From: Streptomyces venezuelae
Lineage (GTDB): Bacteria; Actinomycetota; Actinomycetes; Streptomycetales; Streptomycetaceae
Direction of reading: 5' to 3'
Assembly (NCBI RefSeq): GCF_008642295.1
Contig: NZ_CP029190.1
Span: 1,550,001-1,614,000 of the forward strand
DNA length: 64,000 bases
Notes under the pieces: model-generated
What the model saw: only the letters and a program-made list of their open reading frames with translations
Databases searched by the model: none
Told to the model about the DNA's origin: nothing
Shown here: in pieces, positions 46,253-56,600 of the stretch
Layout of the letters: each line of letters begins with the position of its first letter
Position numbering within the stretch: the first letter of the stretch is position 1
Translations under genes and position numbers: made by a program

Positions 46253-47232
46253 CCGCCGCCCTCGCCACCCTGGGACCGGCCGATGTGGACGCCGCGGCCG
46301 AACGCATCACCGGTCAGGTCCGGCACACCCCGCTGCTGCCGGGACTGCCCGCGCCCGGCCGGCGGCGCAACGGCTGGGGGCTGTTGCTCAAGGCCGAACA
46401 CCTCCAGCACAGCGGCTCGTTCAAGATGCGCGGGGCCGCAAACGCGGTCCTGGCGCTGGGCGCCCGGGAGATCGTCACCGGCTCCTCCGGCAACCACGGG
46501 ATCGCGCTGGCCCGGCTGGCCGCCCCGCTGGGGATCCGGGTGACCGTGGTCCTCGCGGGCGGGGCGAGCCCCGCCAAGATCTCCCTGATCCGGGCGCTCG
46601 GCGGCCACACCGTCAGCGTGCCGGGCGGGGCCGCCGAACGGGACGGCCGGGCCCGGGAGCTGGCGCAGGACACCGGCGCGGTGCTGGTGCCCTCCTCCGA
46701 CCACGAGCTCGTGGTCGCCGGCCAGGGCACGGTGGGCCGGGAGATCCTGGCCGACGCGCCCGACACCGAGACCGTGTACGTGCCGGCCGGCGGGGGCGGC
46801 CTGCTGGCCGGGGTCTGCCTGGCCGCCCGGAACCACCCGGTCCGGGTGGTGGGGGTCGAGCCCGCCGGCACCGACCGCTACGCCCGCTCCCTGGCCGCGG
46901 GCCGGCCGGTACGGGTACCGCCCGGGGACACCGTCGCCGACGGGCTGCGCGGCCAGCAGCCCGGGGCCGTGCCGTACCCGATCATCCGCGACCGGGTCGA
47001 CGCCCTGATCGCGGTCTCCGACTCCGAGATCCTCGCCGCGGTGGCGCTGCTGCGCCGCCGGGGTGTCGAGGCCGAGCCCAGCGGAGCCGTTGCGCTGGCC
47101 GGGGCGTTGCGCGCGGGGCGGGACGGCGGCCGGGCCGTCGCCATCGTCTCCGGCGGCAACACCACCGCGGCACTGCACGCCGCCCTCGCCGCCGGACCGC
47201 GCACCGCGGGCGCCGGCGCCGGCGCCTCCTGA
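46249..47232 (+). CDS. PLP-dependent threonine dehydratase-fold enzyme
   Basis: The 327-residue fold-type II PLP enzyme has the Schiff-base Lys 59 in SGSFKMRGA, the phosphate or substrate loop SSGNHG (79-84) and the glycine loop PAGGGGLLAG (179-188). The Lys motif is that of threonine/serine dehydratases and serine racemases rather than cysteine synthase. It could supply 2-oxobutyrate or a D- or diamino acid as NRPS precursor, or act on a carrier-bound Ser/Thr. It overlaps the adenylation gene by 4 bases (ATGA), so it belongs to the operon. Confidence 0.87.
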   Translation: MTAALATLGPADVDAAAERITGQVRHTPLLPGLPAPGRRRNGWGLLLKAEHLQHSGSFKMRGAANAVLALGAREIVTGSSGNHGIALARLAAPLGIRVTVVLAGGASPAKISLIRALGGHTVSVPGGAAERDGRARELAQDTGAVLVPSSDHELVVAGQGTVGREILADAPDTETVYVPAGGGGLLAGVCLAARNHPVRVVGVEPAGTDRYARSLAAGRPVRVPPGDTVADGLRGQQPGAVPYPIIRDRVDALIAVSDSEILAAVALLRRRGVEAEPSGAVALAGALRAGRDGGRAVAIVSGGNTTAALHAALAAGPRTAGAGAGAS

Positions 47233-47363
47233 CCACGACCGCGTACGACACGTACGACACGTACGACGCATCCGACCGCGTACGGCCGCACCCGACCGCG
47301 TACGACCGCGACCCGTCCACCATCATCCGCACATCCGTGCGACCTCAACCGGAGGAACCCGTC

Positions 47364-47621
47364 ATGACCAGCACCGCGCAGCTCACCGGACCCGCCCTCA
47401 CCGACCTCGTGGTGAGCATCTACCGGGAGACCCTCGGGGTCGCGGAACTCGACGAGAACAGCGACTTCTACGAGTGGGGCGGCGACTCGCTGTCCGCCTT
47501 CCGGATCACCGCACGGCTGGAGGAGACCCTGGGCGTGGAGGTACCGGTCGCACTGGTCTTCGCCTACCCCTCGCCCGCGGACCTCTCCTCCGTCGTCGAG
47601 TCCGACCTCGTCCAGGTGTAG
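47364..47621 (+). CDS. Discrete peptidyl carrier protein
   Basis: The 85-residue carrier protein has the phosphopantetheine site YEWGGDSLSAFRI (Ser near residue 49). ATG 47364 has GGAGGA 8 bases upstream. It stands between the PLP enzyme and LanB-like 2, and is the obvious partner for the discrete adenylation domain. It may present an aminoacyl thioester to the LanB-like enzymes or to the first condensation domain. Confidence 0.92.
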   Translation: MTSTAQLTGPALTDLVVSIYRETLGVAELDENSDFYEWGGDSLSAFRITARLEETLGVEVPVALVFAYPSPADLSSVVESDLVQV

Positions 47622-47632
47622 GGCGGCCCGCC

Positions 47633-49969
47633 ATGACCGACACCGACACCGACGACGTACGGCTGCCCGGCGGGCGCTGGCGGCTCTGGGAGCAGTTTGC
47701 GCTGCGCGGGGCCGGCTTCCCGGCCCCGGGGGTGCTGCGGCTGGCCCCCGACGGGCTGGCCTCGGCCGCCGACAAGTTCGAACCGGGCGAGCAGCTCGAC
47801 GGGGACGGCTGGCGGGACTTCACCGGCCTGTTCGCCGAGGCCGCCGTGGAGACCGCGCACACCCTTCAGGACATCGCACGGATGCCGGCCTTCCGGGAGG
47901 CGGTGGCCTGGCAGAACCGCCCGGTCCTCCAGTCGGGGATCACCCCGTTCCTCAACTGGACCCCGACCGCCGCCGGCCGGACCAGCATGCCGCGCCAGCG
48001 CGAGGAGCTCGTCGCCCACTACTGGCAGCGGTTCTGCGTGAAGAACGACACCATCGGCTTCTTCGGCCCGGTCGGCTGGGGCCGCTGGGACCTGAGCGCG
48101 GCCGGGGTGACGGTCGACCCCGGCCGGGGGCTGATCGCCGGCTCGGAGGTGTACTTCGCCTCCTGGGCCATCGACGCACTCGCCGCGAGCATCGGCTCCG
48201 ACCCGGCGCTGCGGGACTGGGTGGCGCCGCGCCGGGTGCCGTTCGTACGCCTTTCCGGCACAGAGGTGACGGTCCCGGGCCGGCCGGCCGCCGAGGTGTC
48301 CGACGGGGCCGCCGCCGTCCTCGGGCTGTGCGACGGGGTCAGGACCGCGCGGGAGATCCGTGCCGCGCTGCCCGCCGTCGACGTGTCCGCCGTACTGGAG
48401 GACCTGGTGGCCCGCCGCTGGGCGGTGTGGCGGCTGGAGATACCCGCCGACGCCCGGCCGGAGCGCTTTCTGCGGGCCTGGCTCGACCGGGTCGGCGATG
48501 CGGACCTGAGGCGGCCCGGGCTGGCGGCGCTGGACGCACTGGAAAGCGGCCGGGCCCGGGTGGCCGCCGCCGAGGGGGCCGACGAGCTGGTCGCCGCCCT
48601 CACCGCCCTGGAGGGCGAGTTCACCGCGCTCACCGAGACCGCGGCCGTACGGGAGAAGTCGGCCGGCACGGCGCCCTGCCGGGCGCTGGTGTACTCCGAC
48701 TGCCGGCGGGCGGCGACGGCCACCGTGGGCGCCGCCGTACACGAGGCGCTGGCCCCGCTGGAACCGCTGCTCACCAGTGCGGGCTGGCTCACGGCCCGGC
48801 TGGCGGAACGGGTGATGGGCCGGGCGAAGGAGGTGTACGCCCGGCTGGCCGCGCAGGGCCCGGTCGATCTGGCCGCGTTCTGGTTCGCCTGTATGCCGAT
48901 CCTGCACGGGGCCGCGCGGGAGGATGCCGCGGCGCTCCAGCGGGAGTTCCGGCGGCGCTGGGAGTCCGTCCTGGCGGCACCGCCGGATGCCCGGCGGGTC
49001 CGGCTGTCGGCGGCCGAGATCGCCGGCCCGGTCGCCGAACGGTTCGGCGGGCGGGCGGGCGACGGGGACGGGGGTGGCAACGGGGGTGGCAACGGGACTG
49101 CGGGCTGGACGGCCGCACGGTATCTCAGCCCCGACATCATGATCGCCGCGACCGGGGCGGAGGCCGTGGCCCGCGGTGACTTCGAACTGGTCCTCGGCGA
49201 GCTGCACATGGCGGCCAACACCCTGGGCGCCTCCCTGTTCGTCAACCAGCATCCCGAACCGGGGGAACTGCTCGGCCTCACCGGCCGCGACCACCCCGGC
49301 CCGCGGCTGATGCCGCTGCTGCCCAAGGAACACCGGTCCCGGCTCTCGGCCCGGATCCGGCACACCCTGGTCCGCGACGAGGACTACTACGTGGCCCTGG
49401 TCGACTTCACCTCCGATCCCGGGCGGCCCCGCACCGTGCTCAGTGCCGACGTCGCGGTCACCGAACGCGGCGGGGAGCTGGTGGTGGTGCTGCCCGACGG
49501 GGCCGAGTTCGCCGCGGTGGACGTGTTCTCCCATGTGTTGACCACCCTGGCCATGGACCTGTTCCAGATCCTGCCCGAGGAGGCCGCGCACGCCCCGCGG
49601 GTGACCGTGGACCGGCTCGTCGTGGCCCGCGAGACCTGGCGGCTGCCGGCCGCGGACATCTCCTTCGCCGAGGAGAAGGACGAGGCCCGCCGGTTCGTCC
49701 GGGCCCGGCAGTGGCGCGAACAACACCGGCTGCCGCGCTTTGTGTTCGTGGTGCTGCCGACCGAGACCCGGCCGTTCTACGTGGACTTCGACAGCCCGGT
49801 GTACGTCAACATCCTCGCCAAGGCGCTGCGCAGATTGGCCCGCAAGGACCCGGACGGGCGGGCCGTGATCACGGAGATGCTGCCGAGTCCCGAGCAGTCG
49901 TGGCTGACCGACGGGGAGGGGAACACCTTCACCTCCGAACTGCGGTTCGTGGCGGTGGACGAGGCGTAG
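47633..49969 (+). CDS. LanB-like protein 2 (lantibiotic dehydratase N-domain / PEARL-like)
   Basis: The 778-residue paralogue of the protein at 42285 has the same blocks (WRLWEQFALRGAGFP, FLNWTPTAAGRTSMP, KNDTIGFFGPVGWGRWD, GTAPCRALVYSDCRR, RFVFVVLPTETRPFYVDFD, given in parts) and again no elimination domain. A Gly/Asp/Asn-rich insertion lies near residue 480. An 87-base stretch (47983-48069) is identical to 42677-42763 in gene 1. It starts 11 bases after the carrier gene and lacks a strong ribosome site, suggesting coupled translation. Confidence 0.87.
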   Translation: MTDTDTDDVRLPGGRWRLWEQFALRGAGFPAPGVLRLAPDGLASAADKFEPGEQLDGDGWRDFTGLFAEAAVETAHTLQDIARMPAFREAVAWQNRPVLQSGITPFLNWTPTAAGRTSMPRQREELVAHYWQRFCVKNDTIGFFGPVGWGRWDLSAAGVTVDPGRGLIAGSEVYFASWAIDALAASIGSDPALRDWVAPRRVPFVRLSGTEVTVPGRPAAEVSDGAAAVLGLCDGVRTAREIRAALPAVDVSAVLEDLVARRWAVWRLEIPADARPERFLRAWLDRVGDADLRRPGLAALDALESGRARVAAAEGADELVAALTALEGEFTALTETAAVREKSAGTAPCRALVYSDCRRAATATVGAAVHEALAPLEPLLTSAGWLTARLAERVMGRAKEVYARLAAQGPVDLAAFWFACMPILHGAAREDAAALQREFRRRWESVLAAPPDARRVRLSAAEIAGPVAERFGGRAGDGDGGGNGGGNGTAGWTAARYLSPDIMIAATGAEAVARGDFELVLGELHMAANTLGASLFVNQHPEPGELLGLTGRDHPGPRLMPLLPKEHRSRLSARIRHTLVRDEDYYVALVDFTSDPGRPRTVLSADVAVTERGGELVVVLPDGAEFAAVDVFSHVLTTLAMDLFQILPEEAAHAPRVTVDRLVVARETWRLPAADISFAEEKDEARRFVRARQWREQHRLPRFVFVVLPTETRPFYVDFDSPVYVNILAKALRRLARKDPDGRAVITEMLPSPEQSWLTDGEGNTFTSELRFVAVDEA

Positions 49970-50600
49970 CGGTGCGGTGGCGGCGATGCCGCCGCCCGGC
50001 GGGGGCGTGGCCCGGCGGGAGCGTGGCCCGGCGGCGGCCGGTACTGCCGCGGGCCGATACGGCCGCAGGCCGGCACGGCCCCAAGCCGGCACCGCCCCAA
50101 GCCGGCACGGCCGCAGGCCGATACGACCCCAAGCCGGCACGGCGGCGGGCCGATACGGCCGCAGGCCGGTACAGCCCCAAGCCGGCACGGCCGCAGGCCG
50201 GTGGAAGCCGCCCTGTGGGCCACGGCGCCCCGGTGCGGCGGCCGGCCGGTACGGCGGGCGCGTAACACGGCGCCAGGCCGGCACGGCGGCGGGCCGGTGG
50301 AAGCCGCCCTGTGGGCCACGGCGCCCCGGTGCGGCGGCCGGCCGGTACGGCGGGCGCGTAGCACGGCCCCAAGCCGGCACGGCCCCAAGCCGGCACGGCC
50401 GCGGCAGGGCCAGCGCGGCGGCGGGCCGGTGGAGGCCGCCGTGGGGGCCACGGCACCGCCGGGGCGTGGCGGCCGGCGCGCGCCCGCCGCCACGCCGTTG
50501 CGCGTTCTTCCGCGCGCGCCGCTGCGTCTTCTTCCCTACTGGGCCGCCTCCGCAGCCAGCAGGGTTGAGGAAAACACGCCGCGCTTGGAGGGGCACAGTG
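49970..50600. repeat. GC-rich repeat array before the first NRPS gene
   Basis: This 631-base gap has no credible gene. Its left part repeats short units such as AAGCCGGCACGGCC and CCGATACGGCCGCAGG. A longer unit starting GTGGAAGCCGCCCTGTGGG recurs at 50201 and 50297 (96 bases apart), and a looser copy starts near 50429. The NRPS ribosome site (GGAGGGG, 50586-50592) lies at its right end. Confidence 0.75.
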
Positions 50601-53600
50601 ATGGTTGACCGGGTGGCATCGTTCGCACAGCGGAGGCTGTGGTTCCTTGACCAGCTCGCCGGGGGTTCCGCCGACTCCCTGCTTCCCCTGGCCCTGCGCA
50701 TCCGCGGCACGCTCGACGTCCCGGCGCTCGAACGCGCTCTGGCGGGCATCGTGGACCGGCACGAGGTGCTGCGCACCCGGTTCGTGCAGGTCGACGGGGA
50801 GCCGGTACCGCGGGTGGATCCGCCGGGCGCCCTGGTGGTGGAGCGGGCCGAGGCGGCGGACGCGGAGGAGCTCTTCGACCGGGAACTGGACCGGCCGCTG
50901 GACCTGGCGACCGAGCACCCGATGCGGGTCACGCTGGCCCGGCTCGGCACCGGCGAGCACCTGCTGCTGATCGTGGTGCACCACATCGCCGTGGACGGCT
51001 GGTCCTGGGACGTACTGCTGCGCGAACTGGCCGCCGGATACCGCGGCGAGGAGCCGGCGGCGCCGGCCCTGCAGTACGCGCAAGTGGCCCGGGCCGAGGC
51101 GGAGCGGCTGACCGGGCCGCGGATGGAGCGGCTGCTGGGGTACTGGCGGGACCGGCTGACCGGGGTGTCCCCGCTCGCCCTGCCCGCGGACCGGCCCCGG
51201 CCGGAGTTCTGGGACGGCTCCGGGGACGTGGTCCGGTTCCACCTGCCGGCCGAGCTGGTCGGCGAGGTCGACCGGGTGGCCCGTGAGCACCGTGCGACCC
51301 GGTACATGCTGCTGCTGTCGGTGTACCAGGCGCTGCTGGCCCGCTACTCCGGCCGGTCCGACATCGCGGTCTGCACCACGCTGGCCGACCGCGGCCAGGC
51401 CGAGGTGGCCGGGGTCATCGGGCCGTTCGTGAACACCATCGTGCTGCGCACGGACCTGTCCGGGGAGCCGAGTTTCGCCGAGCTGCTGGGCCGGGTCCGG
51501 GGGCGCGCACTCCAGGACTTCTCGCACTTCGAGGCGCCGTTCGACCGGGTGGTCGGCGCGGTGGGGGCGGAGCGGGACCTGTCCCGGCACCCGCTCGCCC
51601 AGGCCTCGTTCACCCTGCTCAACACGGTTCCGGAGCCGGCCCGGCTGGACGGCCTGGACGTGGCGCTGGTCCGGACCCCGCTGCGCGGGACCCCGCTGGA
51701 CGTGTTCCTGGACCTGGGCCTGGCCGCGGACGGCGGCATCGCGGCACGGCTCCAGTACGCGACGGCGCTGTTCGACGCGGACACCATGCGGCAGTTCACC
51801 GAGGGGTACGTGGGGCTGCTGCGGGCGGTGGTGGCCGAGCCGGACCGGCCGGTGGCCGAACTCGCGGCGCGGATCGCGCCGTTGCCTGGCGGCGAGCGGA
51901 GCCGGCTGATCGCGCTGGCCGGCGGGCCGACCGCCACGTCGCCGACCGCCACGTCGTCGGCCGCGGCGCCGCCGTTCGAGATCTCGGGCCAGGCGGATGC
52001 GGTGGCGCTGGTCTGCGGGGACGAGTCCCTGCGGTACGCCGAGCTGGACGCCCTGACCGGCGCGCTGGCGGCCCGGCTGGTGGCGGCGGGCGTGACCCCG
52101 GGCACCCCGGTCGGGGTGTGCATGCGGCGCGGGATACCGGCGGTGGCGGCGATGGCCGCGGTGTGGCGGGCGGGCGGCGTCTTCGTCCCCCTGGACCGCC
52201 AGCTCCCGCAGGACCGCCTCCGCTTCATGACGGCCGAAGCAGGAGTCGCCCTGGTCCTGACGGACCCCGACACGACCGCCCTGGCCACCACCCTCGGCCC
52301 GGCCACCCTCCTGCCGGAGTCCATGACCGCCGCCGGCGGCGCGAGCACCGCGGACGCGGGTACGGGCACCGGTGCCGTCGGTGCGGCCGGGCCCGCCCGA
52401 ACGGGCGCCGCGGCAGCGGCCAGCGCCGCAGGCGCAGGCACCGCAGGGGCCACCGGCGCGGCCGGTGTGGCCGACTCGGGCACCGGTGCCGACGCGGCCG
52501 GCGCAGGCGCCGCGAGTGCGGGCGTGCCCGCAACGGTTGACGGCGGCGCCGGCGGGCCGGGCGCGGCGGTCGGGGGCGGTCACGCCAGCGGAGCCGCGGC
52601 GGCCGAGGGTGGCGCCGTGTCGGCCGGCGGGGCCACCGCATGGCATCGGGCCGCGCCCGAGGAGCTGGCGTATGTGATCTTCACCTCCGGGTCCACCGGG
52701 CGGCCCAAGGCCGTCGGCGTCGAGCACCGGGCACTGGACGCGCATGTCGCCGCCGCCCGGGCGGAGTTCGGGGTGACCGCCGCCGACCGGGTGCTGGCGT
52801 TCTCCTCCTTCTGCTTCGACGCCTCCTTCGACCAGCTGCTCACCGCGCTGGGCTGCGGGGCCACCGTGGTGGTCCGCCCGGACGAGCAGTGGCTGCCCGG
52901 CCGGATCGCCGAGGAGGTCCGGCAGCACGGCATCACCGTGCTGAACCTGCCGCCGACCTACTGGGCCGAGCTCGCCCACGCCCTCGACGACCGCACCGCC
53001 CCCGCACTCGCCTCCCTCCGCCTGCTGATCCTCGGCGGCGAGTCCGTGCCGGCCGGGGCACTGGCGGCCTGGCAGGCAGCGGTACCGCAGGCGCGCGTGT
53101 GCAATGCGTACGGTCCGACCGAGACGACCGTCACCGCCACCACCCACACGGCCGGCCCGGCCGACGGCGGCCCGGTGCCGATCGGCCGCCCGCTGGGCGG
53201 GCGCCGGGCGTACGTGGTGGACGCGTACGGCGAGCTGGTGCCCGAAGGAGTGCCCGGCGAGCTGCTGATCGGCGGGCCGGAGCTGGCCCGCGGCTATCTC
53301 GGGCAGCCGGCCATGACCGCGCAGCGGTTCGTACCCGATCCGTACGGCGCGGAAGCCGGCGGCCGGCTCTACCGGACCGGGGACCTGGTCCGGCGACTGC
53401 CCTCCGGGGAACTGGAGTTCCTCGGCCGGACCGACGACCAGGTCAAGATCCGCGGTTTCCGGATCGAGCTGGGCGAGGTGGAGGCGGTGCTGCGGGAGTG
53501 CCCCGGAGTGGTGGCCGCCGCCGTGGCGGTCGGGGTGGATGCCCAGGGCGGGCAGAGCCTCGCCGGATACGTGGTCCCGGGCGCGGACGGCGGAGTCGAG

Positions 53601-56600
53601 GCGGCCGTGCTGCGGGCCTGGTGCGCGGACCGGCTGCCGCACTACGCGGTGCCCGCGGACTTCGTGGCCCTGGACGCCCTGCCGGTGAACGCCTCGGGCA
53701 AGCTCGACCGGCAGGCCCTGCCCGCCGTGGCGGCCGGGGACCGCGACCGGGACCGGGCGGTGGGCGGTGCGGAGTTCGTCGCGCCGCGCGACGAGACCGA
53801 GCGGGTGGTCGCCGAGATCTGGGCCGAGGTGCTGGGCGTGGACCGGGTCGGGATCGACGACGGGTTCTTCGACCTGGGCGGGCATTCGCTGCTCGCCACC
53901 ATGGCGGTGTCCCGGATCGCCGAGCGCCTCGGCCGGGAGGTTGAGCTGCGCACGCTGTTCGAGAACCCGCGGATCCGGCTGTTCGGCCCGCTGGTGGCCG
54001 CGGCCCGGGAAGCCGGTGCGGCCACGGTGGTGCCGGTGGACCGGTCCGGTCCGCTGCCGCTGTCCTTCGCCCAGGAGCGGATGTGGTTCCTGGACCGGAT
54101 GTCCGATGTCGGCGACGAGTACGTGCTGTGGTTCTCCTGGCGGATGCGCGGCGGCCTGGACCGGGAGGCCTGGCAGGGCGCCCTCGATGCGCTGGTGTCC
54201 CGGCACGAGGCGCTGCGGACCGCCTTGGTGGAGGTGGACGGGCGGCCCGTCCAGCGGGTGGTCGGCGGGCTGGGCCTGCCGGTGGAGTGGCATACGGTGC
54301 CGGCGGCAGGGGCCGCCGAGCCGGCGGCCGGGGGCGAGACGGGCCGGCTGGACCTGGTCCGGGAGCAGGCGGTGGCCTTCGCCACCCGCCGGTTCGACCT
54401 GGCCGCGCCGCCGCTGCTGCGGGCCGGGGTGTGGGAGCTGGGGCCGGAGGACCATGTGTCGGTCATCGCCTTCCACCACGTGGCCACCGACGGCTGGTCC
54501 AAGGACATCCTGATCGGGGAGCTGGCCGAGGGCTACCGGGCCCGGCTGGCCGGCCGGGAGCCGGAACTGCCGCCCGTGCCGGTGCAGTACGGGGACTTCG
54601 CCGTGTGGCAGCGCGACCGGCTGGCCGCCGGCGGGGTGCTGGACCGGCAGCTGGAGTACTGGGAGCAGACCCTCGCCGGGGTTCCGGTGCTGGAGCTGCC
54701 CACGGACCGGCCGCGGCCGGCCGGCTGGTCGGGCCGGGGCGCCGCGGTCGAGCTGGACCTGGCGCCGGAGCTGGCGGCCGGGCTGGGCGAGCTGGCCCGC
54801 CGGTACGGGGTGAGCCGGTTCACGGTCCTGCTGGCGGTGACCCAGCTCGTGCTGTCCCGCTGGTCGGGACAGGAGGACGTGGCGGTGGGCACGCCGGTGG
54901 CGGGCCGCGGACAGCTGGAGCTGGAGCGGCTGGTGGGGCTGCTGGTGAACACCGTGGTGCTGCGCTCCGATCTGTCCGGTGAGCCCTCCTTCGAGGAGTT
55001 CCTGGGCCGGGTGCGGGAGTCGGTGCTGGGGGCCTTCGACCACCAGGAGGTGCCGTTCGAGCGGCTGGTGGAGCAGCTGCGGCCGGAGCGGGACCCGTCC
55101 CGGAACCCGCTGTTCCAGGTGATGTTCGACGTACAGGAGTCCGCGACCGGCGGTCCGCGGGTGGAGGGGCTGGAGGTGGAGCACTTCCTGCTGCCGTGGG
55201 GGTCGGCCAAGTTCGACATGACGGCCACCTTCCTGCTGTATCCCGACCGGTTCGCGCTGAACGTGGAGTACGCGAGCGATCTGTTCGACGCGGCGACGGT
55301 CACCCGGTTCGCCGGGCATGTGGGCCGGCTGCTGGAGTCGGTGCTGGCCGATCCGTCGACCCCGGTGGGGCGTCTGGAGCTGCTGTCGGCCGCCGAGTAC
55401 GAGGAGCTGACCGCGCAGCCGGGCGGCGGGTACGAGTCCGGGCCCGGGTCCGGCGGACAGGTGGCGGAGGTGCCGCCGTTCGAGGTCTGCGGTGACGATC
55501 CGGATGCGGTGGCGCTGGTGTGCGGGGAGGACTCCCTGCGGTACGGCGAACTGGACGCCCTGACCGGTGGCCTGGCCCTGGCGCTGACCGGGGCCGGGGC
55601 GGGCCCGGAGGTGCCGGTGGGGGTGTGCCTGCGGCGCGGGGTGCGGTCGGTGGCGGCGATGGCCGCGGTCTGGCGGGCGGGCGGCGTGTACGTGCCGCTG
55701 GACCCTCAGCTTCCGGTGGACCGGCTGCGGTACATGGTCGAACGGGCCGGGGTCCGCTGCGTGGTCGCCGATGCGGGCACGGCGGAGCGGGCGGCCGGGC
55801 TCGGGGTGCCGGTGGTGTCCGTCGACACGGTACGGCCGGCGCCCGACGCGCCGCGGCACGTACCCGATCCGCGGGAACTCGCCTGCGTGATCTTCACCTC
55901 GGGTTCCACCGGCCGCCCCAAGGCGGTCGGGGTGGAACACCATGCAATGGCCGCGCATGCGCTGGCCGCGCGGGAGCAGTTCGGCATCACCGCCGCGGAC
56001 CGGGTGATGAACCTGGCCTCGTTCTCCTTCGACGCCTCGCTGGAGCAGATCCTGCCCGCGCTCGGTGCGGGTGCCGCGGTGGTGATCCGGCCCGACGAGG
56101 TGTGGACGGTGGAGGAACTCGCCGCACAGGTGCGGGCGGAGGGGGTGACCGTCATGGAGGCCACCCCGTCGTACTGGGAGGAGATCATTGCGCGGCTCGA
56201 CGGGGTGGCGGGCGATCTGAAGAGCCTGCGGCTGGCCGTCACCGGCGGTGAGACCCTGCCGTCGGCGCCGCTGGCCCGCTGGTTCGCACACCTGCCGGAC
56301 GTACCGTTCCAGAACACCTACGGGCCGACGGAGACGGTCATCTCGGCCAGCTCCTATCTGGTGACCGGGCCGGTCGAGGGGCGGGTGCCGATCGGCCGGG
56401 CCTGGGGGGCGCGCCGGACGTATGTGGTGGACGCGCACGACCGGCTGGTGCCGGTCGGGGTGCCGGGTGAACTCCTGGTCGGCGGACCGGAGTTGGCCCG
56501 CGGCTACCTGGGGCAGCCGGCGCTGACCGCGGAACGCTTCATCCCGGACCCCTTCGGCGGTGCCGGGGGTGGCGGCGGCCGGCTGTACCGTACGGGCGAC

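Noticed and set aside
41879..49969. Lanthipeptide or thiopeptide cluster
   Set aside because: No precursor peptide, cyclase, elimination domain or RiPP protease is visible; MbtH, A, PCP and NRPS genes dominate, so the LanB-like proteins are better treated as NRPS-associated.
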